Numbered from the stretch's first letter, positions 16,953 through 26,069 are shown. The stretch is DNA of 64,000 bases from Streptomyces olivochromogenes (GCF_001514115.1 NZ_KQ948453.1:540659-604658); one strand, 5' to 3'. Translations and numbers: made by a program. Notes: generated from the sequence alone by a model not told the origin.

Positions 16953-17147
16953 TCAGAACTTGATCCCGCCGAGGAGGCTCGCCAGGCTCTCCCCGCCCGC
17001 CTTGATGCTCGGCGCGATGGCCGTGCTGGCGAGATAGAAACCGAAGAGCGAGGACACCATGGCATGCGACGCCTTGAGTCCGTCCTTGCGGAAGAAGAGG
17101 AAGACGATGATGCCGAGCAGGACGACGCCTGAGATGGACAGAATCAT
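16953..17147 (-). CDS. Small membrane protein, 64 aa
   Basis: Two hydrophobic helices: SISGVVLLGIIVFLFF at the N-terminus, then a short basic loop RKDGLKASHA and a second helix MVSSLFGFYLASTAIAP. A Gly/Ser-rich tail ends in GGIKF. The ATG at 17147 has CCAGGAGAGC upstream. Its position directly before the FtsK-like ATPase suggests a membrane partner, reminiscent of small Spd-type proteins of actinomycete conjugative elements. I do not know a function. Confidence 0.75.
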   Translation of the reverse strand: MILSISGVVLLGIIVFLFFRKDGLKASHAMVSSLFGFYLASTAIAPSIKAGGESLASLLGGIKF

Positions 17148-17507
17148 TTGTGCTCTCCTGGTTCGTGGGGACAGTCACCATGAGTACTTCCAGGATCACA
17201 GGATGTATCCATACGATAAAAGGTGCAACTGAGTGAAATTCGGCTGATTTCATCCGGTCGGCGGAGCCGTTCCGGGCCCCCTGAGCGGGTCTGTCGCCCC
17301 CTGTCGGCTCTCGGGTGGCTTGTGGTGATCTTTGCCTCGGTCGGCGCCGGTCATGTGCCGCCGGAGCCAGTACGCTGGCGAATCACCCGTACGGCCGCAC
17401 ACTTCGCTGTCGTACGGACCTGCGCATGACAGCCCACCCGCTGTCGTACGCTCCCGCAGTCCCCCATGACGTAGCTGTCGTTGTCCTTGTGAGAGGTGGT
17501 CCGGCCG
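17148..17507. other. Divergent intergenic region, AT-rich core
   Basis: 360 bases between divergent genes. 17195-17255 is unusually AT-rich for this genome and should hold the leftward promoter (minus-strand TTGCAC near 17224). The remainder has no ORF I would support. Confidence 0.4.
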
Positions 17508-17900
17508 ATGAGTGAAGCCCCTGACCCCGAGGTCGTGGAGCTGGCGACCAAGATCTTCGATCTGGCGCGCCGAGGGGAGACCGAGGCGCTCGTGGCGTAC
17601 GTCGACGCGGGTGTTCCGGCCAACCTCACCAACGACCGCGGTGACTCGCTGGTGATGCTCGCCGCCTACCACGGCCACGCCGAGGCGGTGCGCGCCCTGC
17701 TGGAGCGCGGCGCCGAGGCCGACCGCATCAACGACCGCGGCCAGACCCCCCTCGCGGGGGCCGTGTTCAAGGGCGAGGCGGCGGTCATCCGCGCGCTTCT
17801 GGACGGCGGCGCCGACCCGGCCGCGGGCACCCCCTCGGCCGTCGACACCGCCCGGATGTTCGGCAAGACGGAACTACTCGAATTGTTCGGCGCGCGCTGA
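17508..17900 (+). CDS. Ankyrin repeat protein
   Basis: Soluble 130-aa protein built of ankyrin repeats: GETEALVAYVDAGVPANLTN, GDSLVMLAAYHGHAEAVRAL and GQTPLAGAVFKGEAAVIRAL each show the TPLh...G...hv..LL pattern, with a partial fourth (SAVDTARMFGKTELLELFG). It probably mediates protein-protein contacts; no enzymatic domain. The ATG at 17508 has GAGAGGTGG upstream. Its partner is not evident. Confidence 0.88.
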   Translation: MSEAPDPEVVELATKIFDLARRGETEALVAYVDAGVPANLTNDRGDSLVMLAAYHGHAEAVRALLERGAEADRINDRGQTPLAGAVFKGEAAVIRALLDGGADPAAGTPSAVDTARMFGKTELLELFGAR

Positions 17901-18095
17901 TCCGTCCGCGCTGACCAGGTACGACACCGAAAACGGGGGAGGCGGAACGGGGCCGCCGGAAATACGGTCGCGGCAAGAAGAACTGCCGAGTCATCATGAC
18001 GTCGTGATTCACGGACGCGATGGCTGGGCAGGTGTTGCCGCACCGCGCGGGCCGTGACGCGGCCCGTATGGGCCACCGACGAGAGGCAGAGGAAG

Positions 18096-18155
18096 ATGGT
18101 CTACAGCAAGCAAGAAACGGCGGGCGCTCCGACGTGTTGTCACGCGGCCAGGTAA
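18096..18155 (+). CDS. Candidate 19-aa peptide upstream of the HEAT-repeat gene
   Basis: MVYSKQETAGAPTCCHAAR followed by TAA. The ATG has a strong AGAGGCAGAGGAAG ribosome site. It ends 45 bases before the HEAT-repeat ORF. Its pair of adjacent Cys and a His are unusual for chance sequence. It could be a leader peptide controlling the downstream gene or a small independent peptide. Function unknown; chance occurrence cannot be excluded. Confidence 0.45.
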   Translation: MVYSKQETAGAPTCCHAAR

Positions 18156-18200
18156 TGCAGGATCCCGGTTGCGTCGACGCTTGATGTGAGGCTGTTTCCC

Positions 18201-19619
18201 ATGTTCGATCCGGTCATAGCGCCCAGCGGTACGCTGCTCGGCCTGCTTCAGAGGGGCCGCGGCGACGGCACGCTGCACGCGCTCACCGCACCGCGAGCCG
18301 AAGCGCTCGCGGCACTGAACCACTGTGTGCTGCGCGATCCCCGCCACGACTGGCAGGTGGAGAACCGCTCCCTGTACTACGCCCGTCTCTACCTCGATCT
18401 GAGCGGTGAGCTCGACGAGATCGAGCGGCACCTCTTCGACGCCGAGGACATCCTCGACGACTGCGAGTCACGCACGGGGCTCGCCCTCGCGGTCCTCGGC
18501 CACCTCGCCTCGTACGGCAGGCGGGACGCCCTGGAACTGCTGCGCAGGTACGCCGCCTCGGGCAGCAACTGGGCCTGGGCCCTGGACGAGCTGGCCCTGC
18601 GCGACGACGACGCGGGACTGCGCGCCCTCGCCGTGCCCGTCCTCGCCCGCTTCCCGGCCGATCCGGAGGGCGAGGCCGCGCTCGTCGCCCAGGTGCGCGA
18701 CGCCTTCGAGCCCCGGCCCTGGCGGCTGTGGGCGGACGACTCCCGCGAATCCATCGCCAAGCGTGTGCGGGCCGCCCAGGAACAGGGCTCCTTCGACCGA
18801 TGGCAACGGCAACTGCGCCCCACCGGACCTCGCCCGGGGTGGAGCGTGCGGGCCGTGTTCGAGTGGGCCCAGCAGGGCCTCGACCGCGGAGCCGCACTCC
18901 ATGTGCCGGCCGCGCGCTGCCTCACGGCCGTCGCGGGCCCCGAGGACAGGCCCGAGATTCTCCAGGCCGCCCGGGACGGCGGCGACGGAGCCCGCTGTAC
19001 CGCCCTGCGCTATCTCGCCGACAGCAACGATCCGGACGCTCTCGATCTGATCGAGGCCGCGGCGACCGGCGGCACGGTGACCGTCGCGGAGGCCGCCGTC
19101 GACGCGTTCGAACGTATGCGCAGTGTCGCCGCCGTCGAGCGGGCCCGACGGTGGGCCGAGCGGCCCGACGCCCTCGGCGCCGCCGCGGGACGGATGCTCG
19201 CCTGCCGGGGCGGCACCAAGGACAGCGAACTGGTGCTGGGCGCCCTACGTGAGGCCGTACGCGGCGAAGGTCCCGACGCACCCACACTCTGGACCCTCGT
19301 CGACGGAGCCGGACGCCTCGGCATCGTCTGCGCCGCACCCGTCCTGCGCCATGTCTACCGGGAGACGGCGTCCTCCCATCTGCGCGGGCGAGCCGCCCGC
19401 GCCCTCGCCGCCACCGACCCCTCCTTCCCCGCCGGCTTCGCCGTCGAGTGCCTGTGGGACTGCGAGGAGTCGACCCGCGAGGTGGCCGCTCGGCACGCCG
19501 AAACCGGTGACGCGCGCGTCGTCGATCAGTTGCGGCGGCTGGCGTCGGATCCGGCCGAGGAAGCGGAAGTACAGACAGCCGTTCGCAGCCGGATCGGGCC
19601 CGACGCACCCGCAGTATGA
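18201..19619 (+). CDS. HEAT-repeat protein
   Basis: All-helical 472-aa protein with repeated paired helices such as GLALAVLGHLASYGRRDALE, ALDELALRDDDAGLRALAVP, ALRYLADSNDPDALDLIEAA and RVVDQLRRLASDPAEEAEVQ, the HEAT/PBS-lyase-like pattern. No catalytic motif is visible. The ATG at 18201 is preferred (GAGG ten bases upstream) over an in-frame GTG at 18186. It is followed by two glycosyltransferases and a hydrolase on the same strand, so it may act as a scaffold for them (inference). A 19-aa ORF lies just upstream. Confidence 0.82.
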   Translation: MFDPVIAPSGTLLGLLQRGRGDGTLHALTAPRAEALAALNHCVLRDPRHDWQVENRSLYYARLYLDLSGELDEIERHLFDAEDILDDCESRTGLALAVLGHLASYGRRDALELLRRYAASGSNWAWALDELALRDDDAGLRALAVPVLARFPADPEGEAALVAQVRDAFEPRPWRLWADDSRESIAKRVRAAQEQGSFDRWQRQLRPTGPRPGWSVRAVFEWAQQGLDRGAALHVPAARCLTAVAGPEDRPEILQAARDGGDGARCTALRYLADSNDPDALDLIEAAATGGTVTVAEAAVDAFERMRSVAAVERARRWAERPDALGAAAGRMLACRGGTKDSELVLGALREAVRGEGPDAPTLWTLVDGAGRLGIVCAAPVLRHVYRETASSHLRGRAARALAATDPSFPAGFAVECLWDCEESTREVAARHAETGDARVVDQLRRLASDPAEEAEVQTAVRSRIGPDAPAV

Positions 19620-19758
19620 ACATGAAGTGACTCGCGGGTCAGGAGGGCGTGGCCGCGGGCTGACCTGGAAAAGCGTGCAGTACAACGCTCACGGGGCGTT
19701 CCCCGGTAGGAAAGATCGACGTTGACGCGGCCACGTCCGGCACGGCGACAACACGGGT

Positions 19759-20883
19759 ATGCGTGTCGTCATCGTGACCGAATCCTTTCCCCCCGATGTG
19801 AACGGCGTGGCCCACTGCGCGCTCCAGACCGCCCGGCACCTCGTCGATCGCGGTCACGCTCCCCTCGTCGTCGCCCCGGCCACGGCGGCCGGGCACGGGC
19901 CCGACGCCCTCGCGCCGTGCCCCGTCGTCCGTGTCCCCTCCCTACCGCTCCCCGGCTACCCCCAGGTCCGCGTCGCTCTCCCCAGCCGACGCGTAGCCGC
20001 CGCGATCACCGAACACCGCGCCGACATCGTCCACCTGGCCAGTCCCTTCATCCTCGGCGTTCGCGGCATGGCGGCCGCCGCCCGGCTCGGCGTCCCCGCC
20101 GTCGCCGTCTACCAGACCGACCTCGCCGGTTACGCCCGTACGTACGTGGGTGCGGGCGAAGCCACCGCCTGGCGGCGCATCCGCTCCGTCCACGCCGCCG
20201 CCGACCGGACGCTCGCCCCGTCCAGCGCGGCCCTGCACGACCTGGAGGCACACGGTGTGCCCCGGGTGCGGCTGTGGCCGCGCGGTGTGGACACCGTCCG
20301 CTTCCGTCCCGAGCACCGGGACGAGGCCCTCAGGCGCGAACTGGCGCCGAACGGTGAGCTGATCGTCGGCTACGTCGGCCGGCTCGCCCCCGAGAAGCAG
20401 GTCGAACTGCTCGCCGGAGCCTGCGGCCTGGAAGGCGTACGCGTCGTGATCGTGGGCGACGGGCCCAGCGAGACGACCCTGCGCGAGGCGCTCCCCGGCG
20501 CCGTCTTCCTCGGGCGTCGCACCGGCGACGAACTCGCCCGGATCTTCGCCTCCCTGGACGTCTTCGCGCACACCGGCCCCTTCGAGACCTTCTGCCAGAC
20601 CGTCCAGGAGGCCATGGCCAGCGGCGTACCGGTCGTCGCACCCGCCGCGGGCGGACCGCTGGACCTGGTCGCACACGGCCGTACGGGGCTGCTGGTGCCG
20701 CCCCGCGACGAGGCCGCCGTGCGCGACGCGGTGGGGGCGCTCGCCGCCGATCCGGCGCTGCGAGCGGCCTACGGCGCCGCCGGGCGGGCCACTGTCGAGG
20801 GCCGCACCTGGGCGGCCGTCGGCGATCAGCTCATCGACCACTACGCCGACGTGCTCACCGCGCGGACGGTGGTGGCGGCATGA
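19759..20883 (+). CDS. GT4 glycosyltransferase, MgtA/PimB-like mannosyltransferase
   Basis: GT-B fold enzyme, 374 aa, probably cytoplasmic and membrane-peripheral. The N-terminal VVIVTESFPPDVNGVA and the C-terminal GYVGRLAPEKQVELL, VIVGDGPSE and FETFCQTVQEAMASGVPVVA (E-x7-E nucleotide-sugar motif) match GDP-mannose-dependent alpha-mannosyltransferases of the mycobacterial MgtA type. TTGACG at 19722-19727 and GACAAC six bases before the ATG may form a promoter for a leaderless mRNA; no ribosome site is seen. It overlaps the next gene by ATGA. A mannolipid or lipomannan-like product is plausible. Confidence 0.87.
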   Translation: MRVVIVTESFPPDVNGVAHCALQTARHLVDRGHAPLVVAPATAAGHGPDALAPCPVVRVPSLPLPGYPQVRVALPSRRVAAAITEHRADIVHLASPFILGVRGMAAAARLGVPAVAVYQTDLAGYARTYVGAGEATAWRRIRSVHAAADRTLAPSSAALHDLEAHGVPRVRLWPRGVDTVRFRPEHRDEALRRELAPNGELIVGYVGRLAPEKQVELLAGACGLEGVRVVIVGDGPSETTLREALPGAVFLGRRTGDELARIFASLDVFAHTGPFETFCQTVQEAMASGVPVVAPAAGGPLDLVAHGRTGLLVPPRDEAAVRDAVGALAADPALRAAYGAAGRATVEGRTWAAVGDQLIDHYADVLTARTVVAA

Positions 20884-22034
20884 GCCTGCGCATCGTACGG
20901 CTGGCCAACTTCGTCGCCCCCGCGTCGGGCGGTCTGCGCACCGCCCTGCGGGAGCTCGGCAGCGGCTACCTGGCCGCCGGACACGAGCCCGTGCTCATCG
21001 TCCCCGGCGAGCGTGCCACCGACCGCGAGACCGAACAGGGGCGGGTCATCACGCTGCCCGGTCCGCTGCTGCCCGGAACCGGCGGCTATCGCGTCCTCAC
21101 GGACAAGCGGCGGGTCGCCCGCGTCCTGGAGTCGCTCGCGCCCGACCGCCTCGAGGTCTCCGACCGGACCACTCTGCGCTGGACCGGGGTCTGGGCGCGG
21201 CGCGCCCGGGTGCCCGCGGTCATGGTCTCCCACGAGACCGCCGACGGCGTGCTGCGGACCTGGGGGCTCTCCGAGGGGATGGCCCGCAAGGCCGCCGACG
21301 CCCTCAACATCCGTACGGCGCACACCTACGCGCGGGTCGTGTGCACCACGGAGTTCGCGGAGCGCGAGTTCGTCCGCATCGGGGCCCGCAATGTCGTACG
21401 GGCCCCACTGGGCGTCGACCTGGTCGGCCGGCACCCCGGGCTGCGCGATCGCGAGGTGCGCGAGCGGTACGCGCGCGCGGACGAGGTGCTGCTCGTGATG
21501 TGCTCCCGGCTGTCCGTCGAGAAGCGGCCCGGTACGGCCCTCGACGCGCTGGAGGCGCTGCTGCGGCGCGGCGAGCGTGCCGTGCTCGTCGTCGCCGGGG
21601 ACGGGCCGCTGCGGGCCCGGCTCGAACAGCGGGCCCGGGAGCGGCGGCTGCCCGTCACCTTCCTCGGGCATGTCGCCGACCGCGCGCTGCTCGGCGCGTT
21701 GCAGGCCTCCGCCGACGTGTGCATGGCCCCGGGGCCCGCCGAGACGTTCGGGCTGGCCGCCCTGGAGGCGATGGCCTGCGGTACGCCCGTGGTGGCCAGC
21801 GCGGTGTCGGCGCTGCCGGAGGTGGTCGGGTCCGCCGGAACCACCGCCGCGGACAGCGGGGACTCCTTCGCGGACGCGGTACGCCTGCTCCTGGGGCGCC
21901 CCGAGGCCGCGCGCAGGGAAGCCGCACGCGCGCGTGCGGAGTGTTTCGGCTGGGGCACCGCCGTGGAGGCGTTCCTCGCCGCGCACGACGCGGTGGTCGA
22001 GTCCCGGCCCCGCCTCCAGGAGGGCGTCGGATGA
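20880..22034 (+). CDS. GT4 family glycosyltransferase
   Basis: Second GT-B enzyme of 384 aa, translationally coupled to the first by ATGA overlap. Motifs: NFVAPASGGLRTALRELG at the N-terminus, VMCSRLSVEKRPGTALDALE, VVAGDGPLRARLEQ and AETFGLAALEAMACGTPVVA with the E-x7-E signature. The donor is probably a nucleotide sugar such as GDP-mannose; the acceptor is unknown. The tight overlap with both neighbours says the three proteins act in one pathway, probably on a cell envelope glycolipid. Confidence 0.88.
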   Translation: MSLRIVRLANFVAPASGGLRTALRELGSGYLAAGHEPVLIVPGERATDRETEQGRVITLPGPLLPGTGGYRVLTDKRRVARVLESLAPDRLEVSDRTTLRWTGVWARRARVPAVMVSHETADGVLRTWGLSEGMARKAADALNIRTAHTYARVVCTTEFAEREFVRIGARNVVRAPLGVDLVGRHPGLRDREVRERYARADEVLLVMCSRLSVEKRPGTALDALEALLRRGERAVLVVAGDGPLRARLEQRARERRLPVTFLGHVADRALLGALQASADVCMAPGPAETFGLAALEAMACGTPVVASAVSALPEVVGSAGTTAADSGDSFADAVRLLLGRPEAARREAARARAECFGWGTAVEAFLAAHDAVVESRPRLQEGVG

Positions 22035-22888
22035 GACCCCTTCGGTTCGTCGCCCTCGGTGACTCGCTGACCGAGGGCGTGGGAGACCCCGTCGGCGAGG
22101 CCTGGCGGGGCTGGGCCGCGCTGCTCGTCGACGGGCTGTCCGACGGCCCGGACACGTCCGTGGAGTTCACCAACCTCGCGGTGAGCGGGGCCCAGACGCG
22201 CGACGTCCTGGAACGGCAGACTCCGGCGGCGCTGGCCCTGGGTCCGGACGTGGTGTCCGTCGTGATCGGTGTGAACGACACCCTTCGCTGCACCTTCGAC
22301 ATCCACGCCGTGGCCGCGCGGCTCGACCAGGTGTACGCGGCGTTCCGGGCCCAGGGCGCCGTCCTGCTGACCGCCTGCCTGCCGGATCCCGGCGCGATGC
22401 TCGGGCTGCCGGGGGTGCTGGCCAGGCCCCTGGCCCGGCGGCAGCGGGCCGTCAACACGGTCGTGCACGCCCTGTCCGAGCGCCATGGAGCCGTGCATCT
22501 GCACGCGGCGGAGGGCGCCTGGCTCACGGACCGCGCGATGTGGAGCGCGGACCGGCTGCACCCGGGGGAGCGGGGGCACCGGCAACTCGCCCTGCGCTTC
22601 CACGCGCTGCTCGAACAGGAGGGCATCGCCACCGGGGACACCCCCTCCGCCGAGCCGGAGTTCCCCGCGCCCACACGGTCGGCCAGTCTGTGGTGGCTGG
22701 CCACCGCGGGGACGGGGTGGGTGGCCCGGCGGTGCACCGACCTGCTGCCGCAACTGCTCACCCTGGCCGCCGCCGAGGTGCGCCACCGGGCGCGCGGCAC
22801 CAGCGCCCGGCTCGACCTCAGCGCCTCGCACGCCGTGGCGTCCGCGCTGGCCGCCCTGTCGGTGGCGGAACAGCCGGACGCGGCATGA
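22031..22888 (+). CDS. SGNH/GDSL hydrolase
   Basis: Esterase-fold enzyme, 285 aa. Block I FVALGDSLTEGVG supplies the nucleophile Ser, NLAVSGAQTRDV the oxyanion Gly, VIGVNDTL the Asn, and WSADRLHPGERGH the Asp-x-x-His pair. The catalytic part ends near residue 205. The remaining 80 residues are a helical tail specific to this protein. No signal peptide. It overlaps the preceding glycosyltransferase by ATGA, so it may add or remove an acyl group on the glycosylated product (inference). Confidence 0.9.
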   Translation: MRPLRFVALGDSLTEGVGDPVGEAWRGWAALLVDGLSDGPDTSVEFTNLAVSGAQTRDVLERQTPAALALGPDVVSVVIGVNDTLRCTFDIHAVAARLDQVYAAFRAQGAVLLTACLPDPGAMLGLPGVLARPLARRQRAVNTVVHALSERHGAVHLHAAEGAWLTDRAMWSADRLHPGERGHRQLALRFHALLEQEGIATGDTPSAEPEFPAPTRSASLWWLATAGTGWVARRCTDLLPQLLTLAAAEVRHRARGTSARLDLSASHAVASALAALSVAEQPDAA

Positions 22889-22915
22889 CGGTTCGAGGCG
22901 GTGGGCCGGAGCCCG

Positions 22916-23785
22916 TCACCGGCGGCGGACGACCATGAAGCGCACCGGCGTGCCCGGGACCGCCTGAGCGGCCGCGGGGAGGTCGGCGCCACGGACCACC
23001 GCGATCACCGGGTACCCCCCGGTGGTCGGATGGTCGGCGAGGAAGACGACCGGTCTGCCGTCGGGCGGCACCTGCACGGCACCCAGCACCATGCCCTCAC
23101 TGGGGAGTTCACCGGAAACGGCCCTCTCCAGTGAGGGCCCGTCCGTACGCAGCCCTATGCGGTTGCTCGCGGAGGACACCCGATAGGTGCCCGTCGCCAG
23201 GGTCCGCAGGGCCGAGGCCGTGAACCAGTCGTCGCGCGGGCCCGGTGTCACCCGCAGGACCAGCTCCGAGGGCGGCCCCGGATGCGGAACCACGTCCACA
23301 CGCGTGTGCACGCCGTCGGGGCGCCCCAGAGGCAGCACCGTGCCGTCCGTGAGCGGCGGCGGACCGAGCCCCGAGAGGAGGTCCGTGGAGCGGCTGCCGA
23401 GGACCGGATCCACGGCCACTCCGCCCGCGACGGCCACATAACTGCGTACCCCCGCGCGGGCCGGGCCGATGTCCAGCAGCGCTCCGGCGGGGACGCGCAC
23501 GGGCGCTCCCCAGGGCGCCGGACGACCGCCCACCGTGACCGGGCAGGGCGCGCCCGTGACGGCCACGGTGACCACCGAACGCGGACGCACGGTGCAACCG
23601 TTGAGCGTCGTCTCCAGTACGGCCGCCTCGACGGGGTTGCCGACGAGCCGGTTGGCCAGCGCCGCGGCGGGCGCGTCCAGCGCGCCGGAGCGGGGTACGC
23701 CGAGGTGGGCGTGACCGGGGCGGCCCTGGTCCTGGACGGTGGTCAGGGCCCCGGCGCGCACGACGGCGAGGGCCCGGTCGGTCAT
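22916..23785 (-). CDS. pxpC: 5-oxoprolinase subunit PxpC (KipA-like)
   Basis: Last gene of a tight operon. PxpABC opens 5-oxoproline to glutamate using ATP. It is 289 aa, usual length. Typical signatures are GALTTVQDQGRPGHAHLGVP and SGALDAPAAALANRLVGNP at the N-terminus and the C-terminal SNRIGLRTDGP and DHPTTGGYPVIAVV. The ATG at 23785 overlaps the pxpB stop by four bases. Historic names include urea amidolyase-related or biotin-dependent carboxyltransferase-like protein. Confidence 0.93.
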   Translation of the reverse strand: MTDRALAVVRAGALTTVQDQGRPGHAHLGVPRSGALDAPAAALANRLVGNPVEAAVLETTLNGCTVRPRSVVTVAVTGAPCPVTVGGRPAPWGAPVRVPAGALLDIGPARAGVRSYVAVAGGVAVDPVLGSRSTDLLSGLGPPPLTDGTVLPLGRPDGVHTRVDVVPHPGPPSELVLRVTPGPRDDWFTASALRTLATGTYRVSSASNRIGLRTDGPSLERAVSGELPSEGMVLGAVQVPPDGRPVVFLADHPTTGGYPVIAVVRGADLPAAAQAVPGTPVRFMVVRRR

Positions 23786-24453
23786 GAGCACCCCACCGGT
23801 ACGAACCGGACACGCGTCCCCGGGGCGAGCAGCGCGGCCGGCACGCGCGCGTGGTCCCACAGCACCGCGTCCGTCGTGCCGATCAGCTGCCAGCCGCCCG
23901 GCGAGGAGCGTGGGTAGACGCCCGTGTACGGGCCCGCGAGCGCCACGGAACCCGCCGGAACCGCCGTCCGTGGAGTCGCCCGGCGCGGCACGTCGTACCG
24001 GGCCGGCAGTCCCGTGAGATAGCCGAAGCCGGGCGCGAACCCGCAGAAGGCGACACGGAACTCGGCCGCCGAGTGGATCGCGGGCACCTCGTGCTCGGGC
24101 ACTGCCCACAGAGCCGCGACATCCGCCAGATCGGGACCGTCGTACCGTACGGGGATCTCGATCGCCTCCTCCGCGCGCGCGGTGTGCGGTGGGATCTCCC
24201 ACCCGGGGAGCTGCTCCGCCAGCCGCCGGGGGTCCTCCAGACCGTCCAGGAGGACCGTGCGGGCCGCGGGGACGATCTCCGCGGCCGAGAGCGAGCCCTC
24301 GGCGCGGCGGCGCAGCAGTTCGGCGTGCAGGGCCTGGGCCGCCGCGACCGAGGAGACCTCGACGAGCAGGGCGTGGTCTCCGACCGGCAGCGCCCTCGTG
24401 CCACCGGTCGCCGCGGACGCCTGCGTGTCGTGGGCGGCCGGAACAGCCTTCAT
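23782..24453 (-). CDS. pxpB: 5-oxoprolinase subunit PxpB (KipI-like)
   Basis: Protein of 223 aa, allophanate hydrolase subunit 1 fold. After a 20-residue variable N-terminus come ALPVGDHALLVEV and EIPVRYDGPDLADVA. The hallmark FCGFAPGFGYLTGLP is followed by VPAGSVALAGPYTGVYPRSS and PGGWQLIGTTD. It overlaps pxpA upstream and pxpC downstream by four bases each, so the three subunits are made together. In B. subtilis the homologue KipI also inhibits the sporulation kinase KinA; nothing here tests that. Confidence 0.93.
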   Translation of the reverse strand: MKAVPAAHDTQASAATGGTRALPVGDHALLVEVSSVAAAQALHAELLRRRAEGSLSAAEIVPAARTVLLDGLEDPRRLAEQLPGWEIPPHTARAEEAIEIPVRYDGPDLADVAALWAVPEHEVPAIHSAAEFRVAFCGFAPGFGYLTGLPARYDVPRRATPRTAVPAGSVALAGPYTGVYPRSSPGGWQLIGTTDAVLWDHARVPAALLAPGTRVRFVPVGCS

Positions 24454-25208
24454 ACGAAGGCCTTCACGTGGACGCCCGAGGACTCCAGACGCGCGCGGAC
24501 CCGACGTGCCAGGTCCACCGCGCCGGGGGTGTCGCCGTGCAGGCACAAGGAGCGGGCGCGGACCGGGATGCGCGCCCCGGAGTGCGACGTGACCATGCCG
24601 AAGCGGGCCAGGCCCAGCGAGCGCTCGACGACCGTCTCGGCGTCCGTGATCACCGCGTCGGCCTGGCTGCGGGGCACCAGGGTGCCCTGCTCGGTGTAGG
24701 CACGGTCCGCGAACGCCTCCGTGGCGGTGGGCAGTCCGGCCTGCTCGGCCAGCTTCAGGAACCGGGAGGACGGGAGACCGAGGACGGGCAGGGCGGCGTC
24801 CGCGAGCAGCACGCCCTCGACGACCGCCGCCGCCTGCTCCTCGTCGTGCACGACGCGGTTGTAGAGCGCGCCGTGCGGTTTCACGTACGACACGCACGCC
24901 CCGGCCGCGCGTGCGAAGACCTCCAAGGCGCCGATCTGGTAAGCCACTTCGGCCGCCAGCTCGTCGGGCGGCACGTCCATCGCGCGCCGCCCGAAGCCCG
25001 CCAGGTCGCGGTAGGAGACCTGGGCGCCGATCCGCACACCCCGTTCTGCCGCCAGCTCGCACACCCGCCGCATGGTGGCCGCGTCCCCGGCGTGGAAGCC
25101 GCAGGCCACATTGGCGCTGGTGACGACGGACAGCAGTTGTTCGTCGTCGGTCAGCCGCCAGCGGCCGAAGCCCTCGCCGAGGTCGGCGTTGAGGTCGATC
25201 GGGGTCAT
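24450..25208 (-). CDS. pxpA: 5-oxoprolinase subunit PxpA (LamB/YcsF family)
   Basis: Catalytic-side subunit of ATP-dependent 5-oxoprolinase, 252 aa. Starts IDLNADLGEGFGRW and contains ANVACGFHAGDAATMRR, GAQVSYRDLAGFGRR, YVKPHGALYN and the conserved C-terminal CLHGDTPGAVDLARRVR. GAAGGAGAG lies upstream of the ATG at 25208. It is preceded by a YcsI-like gene with a 30-base gap. Confidence 0.95.
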   Translation of the reverse strand: MTPIDLNADLGEGFGRWRLTDDEQLLSVVTSANVACGFHAGDAATMRRVCELAAERGVRIGAQVSYRDLAGFGRRAMDVPPDELAAEVAYQIGALEVFARAAGACVSYVKPHGALYNRVVHDEEQAAAVVEGVLLADAALPVLGLPSSRFLKLAEQAGLPTATEAFADRAYTEQGTLVPRSQADAVITDAETVVERSLGLARFGMVTSHSGARIPVRARSLCLHGDTPGAVDLARRVRARLESSGVHVKAFV

Positions 25209-25238
25209 GAGGTGCGGTCTCTCCTTCGTAGGTCGTTC

Positions 25239-26069
25239 TCAGGCCACGCGGTACTGCTCGTCGCGGGCGTCGGTGAGGAACATCTGGCCCGGTGCGTGGG
25301 TGATGGCGAAGGGCGGGCGGGACGCCATCACGGCCGCCTGGGGAGTCACTCCGCAGGCCCAGAACACCGGGATGTCGTCCGGCTCGGCGTCCACCGCGTC
25401 GCCGAAGTCGGGGCGCGAGAGATCCTCGATGCCCAGCCCCGACGGCTCGCCGCAGTGCACCGGGCTGCCGTGCACGGCGGGCAGCAGGCTGCTCTCCCTG
25501 ATCGCCGCGGCCACATGCTCGGGAGGGACCGGGCGCATCGACACCACCATCGGTCCGTGCAGTCGCCCGGCGGGGCGGCACTCGCGCTCCGTCACGTACA
25601 TGGAGACATTGCGGCCCTGCTCGATGTGGCGCATCGGGACGCCCGCCTCGGTCAGCGCCCACTCGAAGGTGAAGCTGCATCCGATGATGAACGACACCAG
25701 GTCGTCGCGCCAGCGGTCGATCACGTCCGTCGGCTCGTCGACCAACTCGCCGTGCTCCCACACCCGGTAGCGCGGCAGGTCCGTGCGCAGATCCGCGCCC
25801 TGGGCGAGCGGGGTGGTCCAGGAGCCGGCGTCCGTGACGTCGAGGACCGGGCAGGACTTCGGGTTGCGCGTGCAGAACAGCAGCATCTCGTACGCCCAGT
25901 CGGCGGGCACCGAGATCAGGTTCGCCTGGGTGTGGCCGGTGGCGACTCCGGCGGTGGGGCCGGACACACCCGAACGGAACTTGGCGCGCGCCTCCTTGGG
26001 GGTCCACCGGTGCGCATGGCCGTCGATGTGGAGGAGGCTCGAAGGGCGTTCCTGGAGAGTGTGCTTCAC
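25239..26069 (-). CDS. Putative hydro-lyase, DUF1445/YcsI family
   Basis: Cytoplasmic 276-aa protein with [20 protein letters not shown] at the N-terminus, a segment through [20 protein letters not shown], then [28 protein letters not shown] and [13 protein letters not shown], the recognisable DUF1445 blocks. The family is named a putative hydro-lyase and sits with 5-oxoprolinase genes in B. subtilis (ycsI), matching this context. It may process a 5-oxoproline relative or tautomer. The GTG at 26069 overlaps the MFS stop by four bases. Confidence 0.9.
   Translation of the reverse strand: MKHTLQERPSSLLHIDGHAHRWTPKEARAKFRSGVSGPTAGVATGHTQANLISVPADWAYEMLLFCTRNPKSCPVLDVTDAGSWTTPLAQGADLRTDLPRYRVWEHGELVDEPTDVIDRWRDDLVSFIIGCSFTFEWALTEAGVPMRHIEQGRNVSMYVTERECRPAGRLHGPMVVSMRPVPPEHVAAAIRESSLLPAVHGSPVHCGEPSGLGIEDLSRPDFGDAVDAEPDDIPVFWACGVTPQAAVMASRPPFAITHAPGQMFLTDARDEQYRVA

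Noticed and set aside
15356..17147. Integrative conjugative element remnant
   Set aside because: No integrase, excisionase, attachment repeats or replication gene nearby; flanking genes look like core chromosome.
19620..23000. Natural product biosynthetic cluster around the glycosyltransferases
   Set aside because: No core biosynthetic enzyme (PKS, NRPS, terpene cyclase, RiPP maturase) is present; the two transferases fit envelope chemistry better.
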